64,000 nucleotides of DNA. It comes from Bacteroides cellulosilyticus. Lineage in GTDB: Bacteria > Bacteroidota > Bacteroidia > Bacteroidales > Bacteroidaceae. This document shows, in pieces, positions 7,683 through 16,857 of the stretch (position 1 is its first letter; each line of letters begins with the position of its first letter). The position numbers and the translations under genes are program-made. The stretch is from NCBI RefSeq assembly GCF_020091405.1, contig NZ_CP081903.1, positions 3,534,501 through 3,598,500 of the forward strand. Direction: 5' to 3'. The notes under the pieces were generated by a model. The model ran no database searches. It worked only from the letters and a program-made list of their open reading frames with translations, and was not told where the DNA came from.

Positions 7683-9722
7683 TTAGTGGAATCCTTGGTT
7701 AATGAAAACTTGTTGCCCCTTGTAGAAAAAGAAAGGAAGTTCTTCTTTGCCTTGGTCCAGATTTCGTAACCAATATATGGTTTCGCTGGGGACAGAATAG
7801 AAGTCTAGATAGTTGCCGGTGGCGCGAGCGGTGGAATGTTCCATCCATTTACCTTGATCATAGTAAAGTAATAGGTAGTTGTTGCCCGTTTCTATTCCAT
7901 TACGGGCATTTCGAGGATATAATTGTAAAGCTTTAATGCATACGGGCGTGGTGAATTCCATGCCAAACCAAGAGGATTCAATGAAGGTGTCCGGATTTCC
8001 GTCACATGCCTGCAAGCGAAGTGGACCTGACTTCATGGGGGTTCCTGTTACTTTTACATAAGGGCAAATTGAAGGAGAAGAGTTGTATAACGAATCGAAT
8101 ATAGGTAATTGGCTGGGTGTAGAATAGGTATGTAAGCCTTGCTTTTTTGCTAAAAACTCATATTCTGCTATATAAATGGGAGACATATCTTTGGATTGTA
8201 ATTTATAATAGCGGTATTTTTTCTCATTATTAATTTCGTATCTTTGCCAATAAGGAGGAGGGGTTTCAGGCAAAATGAATAATGTGTCGTAGGGACCTTC
8301 ACTTACATGGGAGGCCAATAATAAGGCACCTTTTACTTTTGTTCTGTAATTAACCAGATGCGGCTTATGGGGATATTTACGTAATAAATGTAATTTTATC
8401 TTGTTCTGATGATTGCAGGAAATATCTTTTTTATTAATTTTTCCCGTTATACTATCCTGTTGCAATATAAAAGGAGTGTTAAATTCGGTTAGTTCCCCTT
8501 CCTCTGACATGTAGGTAGGGAAAAAAAGCATGTTGATAGGGACTTTTTCATAATCTACCACCTGCTTTTTAGGGTCGATATGTCCCCAGGCTACAGGGTT
8601 GAGCCCCTGTGTGTTGAAGAAAGATAAATATGCCAGTTTGTTTTCAGATGCAGGTGGTGCAGGTAAAGAGATGTTTGTGCACACGTGATAATTGGGGGTT
8701 ACGTCTATCAGAGTGGGTTGGCTGAAAATGTCAGGGATTTCCTCCTCTTCTGCCTTGAGGAAATATGGGGTATTTCTTTGTGCTCCAAATGTTTTTCGGT
8801 ATACTTTACCTGAATATTTTAAACTTAACTCCCAATCTTCTCCTAAATTATTATAAGGAGGGGTATAAGGGTGGAATGTGTGCGTAGAATCAGGCGAACT
8901 GCACCAATAATGTCTGCTGTCTTTATCCGGCCATTGGGGGGTGAATTCATATACAACAGGTATCCCGCATGCCCGGAAAATGTTACATGTTATGGTTGCT
9001 TGGTTGTGGCAGTCCATTTTGAAGGCTGGAATAAAAAGGTCATAAATACCGATATGTGCGCTGGCTATGATACGTTTGTTTATATCTCGTTGCTGCCTTA
9101 CGTATTTTTTGTATAAATCAATTGGTTTATGTATATCGTTCATTCCGTTACGAGATAGTTTGTCATACATCATTTGGCGTAAACTTGACTTGTCATTGAT
9201 TAATGCTTCGTCTGTGGTGCGGTAAGGAAGAATCCATTCTTTAAACTCGTCAAAACTGAGATTCTTTAGTAAAGGTGATTTATGCCATTCTTCAAAAGCT
9301 GCATCTATAGTATGAATGAGGAAATCCTTTGTCAGTATTTCTATGTCTTCCTTGCCCGGCTTTTGTTCCGGTAAAGGCAATGTGGAATATTTGTCTGCTA
9401 ATATTTGTCGTATGGAATCATTACTGTTAGCATTAGGTACTGCCCGGTTAATGGAGTCGGTTTTCTTGAAATACTCCATGTAAGCAGCGGGAATAGATAG
9501 CGAACTTTTACTCCTGTGATAGGGCATATTAGCTATTAGAAAACATGCTGCCGCGTATTTCTGTCTGTCTCTATTTCTATAATAGTCTAAAACTTCCGTT
9601 AGATTTTCTTTGTTTTTTCCAGCTGATAATAGAGCGCTCTCTACTTCTTTAGGATAATGTCCGCAAGAAGTAAACAAGCAAGTATAGAGAACATAAGTAA
9701 ATATGTTTTTTAGTGAAAACAT
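7683..9722 (-). CDS. Transglutaminase-like lipoprotein with discoidin-like C-terminus
   Basis: This 679-aa lipoprotein (lipobox FTSC, Cys20) has a helical N-terminal region (to about residue 190) and then a transglutaminase-like core. The core's MDCHNQA segment supplies a candidate catalytic Cys, and SRHYWC about 35 residues later supplies the His. After beta-rich linker domains, the last 120 residues (CDGNPDTFIES, later CIKALQLYPRNARNG) look like an F5/8 type C (discoidin) module. Such proteins are widespread in Bacteroides. They are thought to be surface or periplasmic, with cysteine-protease or amidase-like folds and no assigned substrate. The gene has its own promoter at 9758-9765. Confidence 0.75.
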   Translation of the reverse strand: MFSLKNIFTYVLYTCLFTSCGHYPKEVESALLSAGKNKENLTEVLDYYRNRDRQKYAAACFLIANMPYHRSKSSLSIPAAYMEYFKKTDSINRAVPNANSNDSIRQILADKYSTLPLPEQKPGKEDIEILTKDFLIHTIDAAFEEWHKSPLLKNLSFDEFKEWILPYRTTDEALINDKSSLRQMMYDKLSRNGMNDIHKPIDLYKKYVRQQRDINKRIIASAHIGIYDLFIPAFKMDCHNQATITCNIFRACGIPVVYEFTPQWPDKDSRHYWCSSPDSTHTFHPYTPPYNNLGEDWELSLKYSGKVYRKTFGAQRNTPYFLKAEEEEIPDIFSQPTLIDVTPNYHVCTNISLPAPPASENKLAYLSFFNTQGLNPVAWGHIDPKKQVVDYEKVPINMLFFPTYMSEEGELTEFNTPFILQQDSITGKINKKDISCNHQNKIKLHLLRKYPHKPHLVNYRTKVKGALLLASHVSEGPYDTLFILPETPPPYWQRYEINNEKKYRYYKLQSKDMSPIYIAEYEFLAKKQGLHTYSTPSQLPIFDSLYNSSPSICPYVKVTGTPMKSGPLRLQACDGNPDTFIESSWFGMEFTTPVCIKALQLYPRNARNGIETGNNYLLLYYDQGKWMEHSTARATGNYLDFYSVPSETIYWLRNLDQGKEELPFFFYKGQQVFINQGFH

Positions 9723-9757
9723 AACGGTCTAATTATTTTCAGATTCGCATGATAACA

Positions 9758-9765
9758 CAAAGATA
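9758..9765 (-). promoter_or_regulatory. -7 element (TATCTTTG) for the transglutaminase-like gene
   Basis: The minus-strand TATCTTTG lies 35 nt upstream of the ATG at 9722 and matches TAnnTTTG. I see no convincing -33 TTTG. Confidence 0.45.
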
Positions 9766-9914
9766 ATTAAATAATTGGTAATTTCGACGCTCGTTTTATT
9801 GAAAAGTTGTAGAACTTGTTTGCGAATCTCTTGTGTTTACTTTCTTGCTATTTATATGCTCTTTTCCTTGCTTTTACATTGCCTTTCCTTTATCTTTGTA
9901 TTCATTATTTCGGC

Positions 9915-10000
9915 TTGCCCACAACTGTGAAATACGTGCTTCATAATTGTAAAGCAGCAGATCCATAGCTGTGAAGCACGTATTTCACAGCTGTGGGCAA
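9915..10000. repeat. 29-bp near-perfect inverted repeat with 28-nt loop
   Basis: Arms 9915-9943 and 9972-10000 are reverse complements over 29 nt with one G/T-type difference. Each reads TTGCCCACA[A/G]CTGTGAAATA onward to CGTGCTTCA. The loop is 28 nt. It sits in the 405-bp gene-free interval 9723-10127, about 130 bp upstream of the HU-like gene. The remainder of that interval contains only the minus-strand promoter at 9758. It could be a long RNA hairpin, a cruciform or a protein-binding dyad; there is no U-tract, so it is not a classical terminator. Confidence 0.8.
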
Positions 10001-10127
10001 TGCAAAAACATTACTTATCAACAAAAGAAACATAGGCAGCCAACGAAAGAAACATAGGAGATTAACATAAGCACTCCCTACCCTGAACATCACAGAAAAG
10101 GGCAGGAGTGCGAAAAACAAAAGAACA

Positions 10128-10742
10128 ATGGCAATATTATTTGATTGGTACGAGAATCCCAAAACCAAGGACAAGCAGGACGAAGAACTGACCCTGCACC
10201 CGCGCATCCGGCTGAACGGTTCCACGGGTACCGCCCAACTACGGAGGTTCATACAAGAATATTGTTCGCTGACCGAAACCGATGTTTCGGCCGTGCTCGA
10301 TGCCTTGTCGCACTTCATGGGGCGGGAATTGGGTGAAGGACGCCAGGTGCACCTGGACGGCATCGGCTACTTCCGTCCCACACTGACCTGCACCGAACCG
10401 GTGAAGGTGGATACCAAACGGAAAAGTACCAAGGTGAAACTGAAAAGTATCACCTTCCGCCCCGATATCGAACTGCGGAGCGAGATAGGCAACATAAAAG
10501 TCCAGCCGTTAAAACAACGGAATGTGTTGCAGAAGAAACTGACCTCGGAAGAGATTGACAAACGGGTGGAAAATTTCTTCACTACGCACGATTTTATGAC
10601 GAAAGGAGATTTCTATTCTCTCAGCGGAATGACAAGAACCACTGCTACCCGGCATATTCGACGTCTTTGTGACGAAGGAAAGCTGGAAAATAGGGGATTA
10701 CAGAAACAGCCGATTTATGTGCTGAAGAAGTGTAATCAGTAG
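10128..10742 (+). CDS. HU-family DNA-binding protein with C-terminal winged helix
   Basis: The 204-aa product begins with an HU/IHF-like domain of the HU-HIG type common in Bacteroides (residues about 1-120; GEGRQVHLDGIGYFRPTL is the beta-arm entry). The basic stretch TKRKSTKVKLKSITFRPD is the likely DNA-contacting arm. After a short linker, residues 140-204 form a winged helix (DFYSLSGMTRTTATRHIRRLCDEGKL). This suggests an architectural DNA-binding protein with a sequence-reading tail. It is monocistronic, with a strong hairpin terminator 25 bp after the stop, and downstream of a long inverted repeat that might be its own operator. Function is inferred only from domains. Confidence 0.85.
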   Translation: MAILFDWYENPKTKDKQDEELTLHPRIRLNGSTGTAQLRRFIQEYCSLTETDVSAVLDALSHFMGRELGEGRQVHLDGIGYFRPTLTCTEPVKVDTKRKSTKVKLKSITFRPDIELRSEIGNIKVQPLKQRNVLQKKLTSEEIDKRVENFFTTHDFMTKGDFYSLSGMTRTTATRHIRRLCDEGKLENRGLQKQPIYVLKKCNQ

Positions 10743-10766
10743 ATTCTGAGTGAGATATGTCTTAAA

Positions 10767-10804
10767 TGTATGGAGTGTAGGTAAAATAGCCTACACTCCA
10801 TACA
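10767..10804. terminator. Terminator hairpin after the HU-like gene
   Basis: Perfect 15-bp arms (TGTATGGAGTGTAGG and CCTACACTCCATACA) around an 8-nt AT-rich loop, 25 bp past the stop codon. A second dyad overlaps its end: TACACGCTT at 10801-10809 and GCTTACAC at 10810-10817 both pair with GTGTAAGCGTGTA at 10858-10870. Confidence 0.65.
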
Positions 10805-10932
10805 CGCTTGCTTACACCGCGCTGTATTGCCGATGAATAAAGGGATACAGGGAAAGAGTGTAAGCGTGTAGGCAAAAGTGAGGATAAACTCTATGTAGAT
10901 TCTTTGTTTCTTAAACTAATTTATTGAAACCT

Positions 10933-12496
10933 ATGACAAAACATTTTCTTTTGGGAATTCTTCTGCTCTCCGCAGTATCCCTGAACGCTCAAACTTCCGG
11001 ATATTATCAGGAAGCCCCCAATCCGGTAGCCGTTAATCCGGTTTTATGGTCAGAAGTGAAAACCCCGCAAGTCAGTTGGGGAAGTACGGATATGCGGTAC
11101 AAGAAAGAAGAACCTGCCGCCATTCGTGAAATAAAGAAAACAATCAGTCTAACGGCCTGGAAAGGTGAGAAAGTATCTGCCCAGTTAGTAGTATGGACTC
11201 CCGAGACGTTGAACAGCCTGACTTTTAAGGTCAGTGACCTGACTTCCGGAGGTGAAACCATCAGTAAAGACGATATCCAAACCAGTTTTGTGCGGTACGT
11301 CATGACCGATGAATTGAATAAAGATGGTTTAGGCGCATGCGGTTATCGCAACAGTGTAGATTTTGATTCCACGCTGGTGGCAGATGTGCTCGATCATCTT
11401 ACCCCCTCCTTGATGATTCCTGCCAATTCTGCCCAGGGAGGCTGGATCAGCATCCGAGTGCCGCAACAAGTCAAAGCCGGAAGATATACAGGAACGGTCA
11501 CTGTAAAGAACGGAGACGTTGCCTTGTCTGAACTGAAACTGACTATCAATGTGAAGAACCATACCCTTCCTGTTCCTTCCGAATGGGCTTTCCATCTTGA
11601 TTTGTGGCAGAATCCATACGCTGTGGCGCGCTATTATGATGTAGAGCCGTTCAGCGAAAAGCATTTCGACCTGATGCGTCCCTTGATGAAACTGTATGCC
11701 GATGCAGGCGGAACAGTGATTACCGCCTCCATTATGCACAAACCCTGGAACGGGCAGACTTATGACGCATTCGAGAGTATGGTGACCTGGCTGAAGAAAG
11801 CTGACGGTACCTGGTATTTTGATTACACGGTGTTCGACAGGTGGGTGGAATTTATGATGAGCGTAGGCGTCCGGAAACAAAATGGACGAGCGTCCCATGA
11901 AGGACATGCAGGAAACATTGGCGGTGATTCGCAAAGCTGATAAAGATTTCAAGGTTTCATTGGCGGGAACTTATCATGCTGAACTGGCGGATGAGCTGGA
12001 TGATTATTGCATCACAATTGCCGAAAGATTTCCGGCTGAAACAATCCACTCACGCCGTGCAGCCGGAAAAGTGACTACCTATTACACTTGCTGCACAGAA
12101 CCTCGTCCTAACACGTTCACTTTCAGTCAGCCGGCCGAAGCCGAATGGTTGGCGTGGCATAGTGCCAAGGAAAATCTGGACGGTTATCTCCGTTGGGCAT
12201 TGAATAGCTGGGTGAAGAATCCGTTGCAGGACAGCCGTTTCACTGCGTGGGCGGCTGGTGACACTTATTTGATTTACCCCGATGCCCGTTCGTCTGTCCG
12301 CATGGAACGTCTGATTGAGGGGATACAGGCTTTTGAAAAAGTGCGTATTCTGAAGGATGAATTCAGGAAGAAGGGCAATAAAGCTGCCATTAGGAATATG
12401 GATAGAGCATTGCAAATGTTCGACGAGCAGAGCCTGCGGGAAGTGCCAGCCGCCACTGCTGTGAACAAAGCGAGAGAGGTAATCAACAGATACTGA
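10933..12496 (+). pseudogene. GH123/DUF4091-like glycosidase disrupted by an internal deletion
   Basis: Two overlapping frames make up one gene. The first (ATG at 10933) encodes a signal peptide (ending LNAQ), an N-terminal beta-sandwich and the start of a TIM-barrel region, down to GVRKQ near 11881; it then runs out of frame to a TGA at 11938-11940. The second frame resumes at MDERPM (11882) and continues to a normal DUF4091 C-terminal end at 12496. In GH123 N-acetyl-beta-galactosaminidases a paired Asp-Glu acts in catalysis, and the DE of MDERP may be that pair. Relatives have about 50 or more residues between the two joined points, so I infer an internal deletion that is not a multiple of three. 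An assembly error is the alternative. Confidence 0.75.
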
Positions 12497-12507
12497 GAAG
12501 TCTTTAA

Positions 12508-12537
12508 CGAAAAGGGGGATTGATGTCCCCTTTTTAT
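12508..12537 (+). terminator. Rho-independent-type terminator after the GH123-like pseudogene
   Basis: AAAAGGGG pairs with CCCCTTTT around a short loop, followed by a T-rich stretch. It separates the pseudogene from ftsK. Confidence 0.7.
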
Positions 12538-12585
12538 TTGAAGAATCTTTAGAAGATAAGGTTATAAAGAGAGCAATATTTTTAT

Positions 12586-12593
12586 TACTTTTG
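12586..12593 (+). promoter_or_regulatory. -7 element (TACTTTTG) upstream of ftsK
   Basis: TACTTTTG matches TAnnTTTG and lies 38 nt upstream of the ftsK ATG at 12632. The -33 box is not obvious. Confidence 0.45.
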
Positions 12594-12631
12594 CACCAAT
12601 CTATCATTCATTTACTAAGGAATTCTATTTC

Positions 12632-15124
12632 ATGGCTAAGAAAAATTCTACAAAAGATACGGAGCAATCCCTTTCCCTGTTTGGTAAAATAAGGGCAATC
12701 TTCAAAAACGAAACGATTCACTTTGTTATTGGCTTGGTACTGGTCATTTTCTCTGTGTACTTGCTGCTGGCCTTTTCTTCGTTCTTCTTTACGGGAGCGG
12801 CGGATCAAAGTATCATTGATTCGGGCAATGCACAGGAATTGGCTTCTACCAATAATGGGGTGAAGAACTATGCCGGTTCGCGTGGCGCACAATTGGCAAG
12901 TTATCTGATTAATGACTGTTTCGGCATTTCATCTTTCTTCATTCTTGTATTCCTTGCAGTGGCGGGGTTGAAGTTGATGCGTGTACGGGTGGTTCGCCTC
13001 TGGAAGTGGTTTATCGGTTGTTCGTTGTTGTTGGTTTGGTTCTCTGTCTTCTTCGGCTTTGCCTTTGTGGAGCAGTATAAAGACTCTTTCCTGTATCTGG
13101 GCGGTATGCACGGGTATAATGTCAGCAATTGGTTGGTATCGCAGGTAGGTGTTCCGGGCGTTTGGATGATTCTGTTGGTGACTGCTATCTGCTTCCTTAT
13201 CTATCTCAGCGCACGTACGGTTATCTGGTTGCGCAGATTGTTCAGTCTTAGTTTCCTGAAACGCAAACAGAAAGAGGAAGAAGAGAAGGGAGAAACCCCC
13301 GAAGAGTTTACGGACTCGTGGACGGCAAAGGGAAAGAAAAAGCCGGTTGCTGTTCCTGATGTGGCAGATATAAAAGAAGAAGAGGCTCCCGTTGAAATTC
13401 CCGAACCTATAAAAGAGCCGGAAAATGAAATTACATTGGATTTGGGTGGCGTTACGGAAACACAGCCTGCCAAGGTATCGGGTGAAGAAGTGTCTATGAC
13501 TATTGAGACACCTGTTCCTGACCCTGTACCTCCTTTCCACGAAAAAGCGGCAGAGCCAGTTTTCGAAATAGAAGCTACTGAAAATGATGACGAATATAAA
13601 GGCCCGGAAAAGGAACCCTATAATCCCCGTCTCGACCTGGAAAACTATCGTTATCCTACTATCGACCTGATGAAGCATTATGAGAATGCCGAGCCTACTA
13701 TCGACATGGCGGAGCAGAATGCCAATAAAGATAAGATTATAAATACACTGCGCAGTTTCGGTATTGAAATCAGTACGATAAAGGCGACGGTGGGGCCTAC
13801 GGTGACGCTGTATGAAATCACTCCCGAGCAAGGTGTCCGTATCTCCAAGATTCGTGGTCTGGAAGATGATATCGCTCTTAGCCTTTCGGCATTGGGTATT
13901 CGTATCATTGCGCCGATTCCGGGAAAAGGAACAATCGGTATTGAAGTGCCGAACTCCAATCCGAAGATTGTTTCCGGACAGAGTATCATCGGTAGCAAGA
14001 AGTTTCAGGAGTCTACTTATGACTTGCCGGTTGCTTTGGGCAAGACGATTACCAATGAGGTCTTCATGGTCGATTTGTGCAAGATGCCGCACATGCTGGT
14101 GGCCGGTGCCACCGGTCAGGGTAAATCTGTCGGACTGAATGCCATTATCACTTCTTTGCTTTATAAGAAGCATCCGGCTGAACTGAAGTTTGTGCTGGTA
14201 GACCCTAAGAAAGTAGAATTCAGCATCTATTCGGTGATTGAACATCACTTCCTTGCCAAGCTGCCCGATGGGGAAGATGCTATCATTACGGATGTAACCA
14301 AAGTAGTGCAGACGCTGAATTCCATCTGTGTGGAAATGGATACCCGTTACGACTTATTGAAAGCCGCGCACGTGCGCAATATTAAGGAGTATAATGAGAA
14401 GTTTATTAATCGTCAGCTGAATCCTGAAAAGGGACATAAGTTTATGCCTTACATTGTGGTGGTGATTGACGAGTTCGGCGACCTGATTATGACGGCGGGT
14501 AAAGAGGTAGAGTTGCCTATTGCCCGTATCGCCCAGTTGGCGCGTGCGGTGGGTATCCACATGATCATCGCTACGCAACGTCCGACAACGAATATCATTA
14601 CCGGTACAATCAAGGCGAACTTCCCGGCTCGTGTCGCTTTCCGTGTATCTGCCATGATTGACTCGCGTACTATTCTCGACCGTCCCGGAGCTAATCAGCT
14701 GATCGGGCGTGGTGATATGTTATTCCTGCAAGGGGCAGATCCTGTACGTGTGCAATGTGCCTTTATCGATACGCCGGAGGTAGCGGAGATTACTAAGTTT
14801 ATTGCCAAGCAACAAGGCTATCCTACTGCATTCTATTTGCCGGAGTATGTGGGTGAAGATGGCGGCGGAAGTGATTTGGGAGATGTGGATATGGGACGTC
14901 TGGACCCGTTGTTCGAAGATGCTGCCCGCCTGATTGTCATCCATCAGCAAGGTTCTACATCATTGATCCAACGGAAGTTCGCTATCGGTTACAATCGTGC
15001 CGGGCGATTGATGGACCAATTGGAAAAAGCCGGTATTGTGGGACCTGCACAAGGCAGTAAAGCGCGTGAAGTGCTTTGTGTCGATGAGAATGACCTGCAA
15101 ATGCGCCTGAACAATTTACTGTAA
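12632..15124 (+). CDS. ftsK: DNA translocase FtsK
   Basis: The 830-aa septal DNA pump moves chromosome ends through the closing septum and, in known systems, activates XerCD at dif. The sequence shows four or more membrane segments in the first 200 residues, a charged and proline-rich linker (about 210-340), then the alpha/beta RecA-type motor. Walker A is GATGQGKS near residue 493 and Walker B is VVVIDEFGDL. The last 65 residues (DPLFEDAARLIVIHQQG, later QRKFAIGYNRAGRLMDQLE) are the gamma winged helix that reads polar KOPS-type sites. The LolA-like gene follows 14 bp after the stop and trxB soon after, so the three are probably one operon. Confidence 0.97.
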   Translation: MAKKNSTKDTEQSLSLFGKIRAIFKNETIHFVIGLVLVIFSVYLLLAFSSFFFTGAADQSIIDSGNAQELASTNNGVKNYAGSRGAQLASYLINDCFGISSFFILVFLAVAGLKLMRVRVVRLWKWFIGCSLLLVWFSVFFGFAFVEQYKDSFLYLGGMHGYNVSNWLVSQVGVPGVWMILLVTAICFLIYLSARTVIWLRRLFSLSFLKRKQKEEEEKGETPEEFTDSWTAKGKKKPVAVPDVADIKEEEAPVEIPEPIKEPENEITLDLGGVTETQPAKVSGEEVSMTIETPVPDPVPPFHEKAAEPVFEIEATENDDEYKGPEKEPYNPRLDLENYRYPTIDLMKHYENAEPTIDMAEQNANKDKIINTLRSFGIEISTIKATVGPTVTLYEITPEQGVRISKIRGLEDDIALSLSALGIRIIAPIPGKGTIGIEVPNSNPKIVSGQSIIGSKKFQESTYDLPVALGKTITNEVFMVDLCKMPHMLVAGATGQGKSVGLNAIITSLLYKKHPAELKFVLVDPKKVEFSIYSVIEHHFLAKLPDGEDAIITDVTKVVQTLNSICVEMDTRYDLLKAAHVRNIKEYNEKFINRQLNPEKGHKFMPYIVVVIDEFGDLIMTAGKEVELPIARIAQLARAVGIHMIIATQRPTTNIITGTIKANFPARVAFRVSAMIDSRTILDRPGANQLIGRGDMLFLQGADPVRVQCAFIDTPEVAEITKFIAKQQGYPTAFYLPEYVGEDGGGSDLGDVDMGRLDPLFEDAARLIVIHQQGSTSLIQRKFAIGYNRAGRLMDQLEKAGIVGPAQGSKAREVLCVDENDLQMRLNNLL

Positions 15125-15138
15125 ATCGTGTTAAACTA

Positions 15139-15783
15139 ATGATGAAGAATCTTCTTTTTATCTGTATCTGCCTGTTCGGTCTGGCATTACCGCTTTCGGC
15201 ACAGAAATTGGATGCCCAAGATATATTGGATCGTACAGCCACTGCTTTCCGTCAGGCGGGAGGTATTCAAGCGGATTTTACGGTTCAGACGTATGCGAAA
15301 GGTGCTTTACAGGGGAGTTCTGTCGGGACTATCCGTCTGAAAGGGGAAAAATTCCTGTTGGATGCCGACGGGGTGAAAACCTGGTTTGATGGTCGTACGC
15401 AATGGAGCTATCTCACAAACAGTGACGAAGTGAACGTTTCCGAACCTACTCCTGAAGAGTTACAAAGTATCAATCCTTATGCCCTGCTGTCTATTTACAA
15501 GCAAGGGTATCACATGAAATTGGGTAAAACTGATGTTTATGGAGGTAAACCTGCTTATGAGGTGATATTAACCGCTTCTGATAGAAAGAAGGATTTGCAG
15601 TGCGTTATTATTTATGTAACGAAAGACACCTTTCAGCCTTTATGTATCAGCATGACGCAAAAGGGTGGAAATAGCGTGGCTATTCGTATTACATCTTATA
15701 AAGCGGGAGAATCATACAGCGATCATCTTTTCACTTTTGACAAGAAAGCGTATCCGACTGCTGAAGTGATTGATCTGAGATAG
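15139..15783 (+). CDS. LolA-like outer-membrane lipoprotein carrier
   Basis: This 214-aa periplasmic protein has a signal peptide ending PLSAQ. It has the LolA half-barrel pattern: FTVQTYAKGALQG, SVGTIRLKGEKFLL, then a DGVKTWFDGRTQWSY strand pair. LolA-type proteins carry lipoproteins across the periplasm, and several Bacteroides genomes place such a gene directly after ftsK. Two adjacent ATG codons (15139 and 15142) could both serve as start. It lies 14 bp after ftsK and 28 bp before trxB, indicating co-transcription. Confidence 0.85.
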   Translation: MMKNLLFICICLFGLALPLSAQKLDAQDILDRTATAFRQAGGIQADFTVQTYAKGALQGSSVGTIRLKGEKFLLDADGVKTWFDGRTQWSYLTNSDEVNVSEPTPEELQSINPYALLSIYKQGYHMKLGKTDVYGGKPAYEVILTASDRKKDLQCVIIYVTKDTFQPLCISMTQKGGNSVAIRITSYKAGESYSDHLFTFDKKAYPTAEVIDLR

Positions 15784-15811
15784 ATAATAACTAAATATAT
15801 AAATAACGATT

Positions 15812-16759
15812 ATGGAAACAGAAAAAGTAAAATGTCTGATTATAGGTTCTGGTCCTGCCGGTTATACTGCGGCTATTTATGCAGGGCGTGCCAACCTTTC
15901 TCCGGTGCTTTATGAAGGATTACAGCCGGGTGGTCAGTTGACGACAACTACAGATGTGGAGAACTTTCCCGGTTATCCGGAAGGTGTCAGTGGCCAGCAA
16001 TTGATGGATGATTTGCGCAAACAGGCAGAGCGTTTCGGTGCAGACCTGCGTTTTGGTATTGCAACCGCTTCCGACCTGAGTGCGGCTCCATACAAAGTAA
16101 CGATTGACGAAGAGAAAGTGATTGAAACTGATACGTTGATAATTGCTACGGGCGCTACTGCCAAATATTTGGGATTGGATGATGAAAAGAAATATGCCGG
16201 TATGGGCGTCAGTGCTTGCGCTACTTGTGATGGTTTCTTCTATCGCAAGAAGGTGGTAGCAGTGGTCGGTGGTGGTGATACGGCTTGTGAAGAGGCTGTT
16301 TACCTGGCCGGACTGGCTAAGAAGGTTTATCTGATTGTGCGGAAGCCTTTCCTGCGTGCTTCCAAAATCATGCAGGAGCGTGTGATGAAGCATGAGAATA
16401 TAGATGTGCTGTTTGAGCACAATGCCGTGGGCTTGTTCGGAGAGAATGGTGTGGAAGGTGTTCATCTGGTGAAACGTATGGGTGAATCGGATGAAGAACG
16501 CTACGACCTGGCTATTGATGGTTTCTTCCTGGCTATCGGCCATCAACCGAACTCAGATATCTTCAAACCCTATCTGGATACAGACGAGACGGGGTATATC
16601 ATTACAGAAGGCGACAGCCCTCGTACGAAAGTGCCGGGTGTGTTTGCCGCCGGTGACATTGCCGATCCGCATTATCGTCAGGCTATTACGGCAGCAGGAA
16701 GCGGCTGTAAGGCAGCACTTGAAGCGGAAAGATATCTTTCATCCAAGTGCTTGATCTAA
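15812..16759 (+). CDS. trxB: Thioredoxin-disulfide reductase
   Basis: The 315-aa flavoenzyme transfers electrons from NADPH through FAD to thioredoxin. Visible motifs are the N-terminal FAD-binding GSGPAGYTAAIYAGRA, the redox-active CATC (Cys136 and Cys139), the NADPH-binding GGGDTACEEA and the C-terminal second FAD motif GVFAAGDIADPHYRQ. The length is normal for bacterial TrxB. It ends the ftsK operon and is followed by a 26-bp-arm bidirectional terminator shared with the convergent GH20 gene. Confidence 0.95.
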   Translation: METEKVKCLIIGSGPAGYTAAIYAGRANLSPVLYEGLQPGGQLTTTTDVENFPGYPEGVSGQQLMDDLRKQAERFGADLRFGIATASDLSAAPYKVTIDEEKVIETDTLIIATGATAKYLGLDDEKKYAGMGVSACATCDGFFYRKKVVAVVGGGDTACEEAVYLAGLAKKVYLIVRKPFLRASKIMQERVMKHENIDVLFEHNAVGLFGENGVEGVHLVKRMGESDEERYDLAIDGFFLAIGHQPNSDIFKPYLDTDETGYIITEGDSPRTKVPGVFAAGDIADPHYRQAITAAGSGCKAALEAERYLSSKCLI

Positions 16760-16800
16760 ACTCCTGTCCTGAAGAAGGTCTTCCCGGCCGGGGAATATCA

Positions 16801-16857
16801 TATTAAAAGAGAAAAGCTCCGGATTGTCTTGCAATCCGGAGCTTTTCTCTTTTAATA
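16801..16857. terminator. Bidirectional terminator between trxB and the GH20 gene
   Basis: A perfect 26-bp inverted repeat (16801-16826 and 16832-16857) with a 5-nt loop. A/T-rich outer arms give a T-tract in either direction. Its right arm covers the stop codon of the convergent hexosaminidase gene. Confidence 0.9.

Noticed and set aside
12929..14248. A 439-codon open frame on the minus strand opposite ftsK
   Set aside because: It is the complementary shadow of a strongly conserved gene; the translated text is low-complexity in F, R and I and has no domain or start signal.
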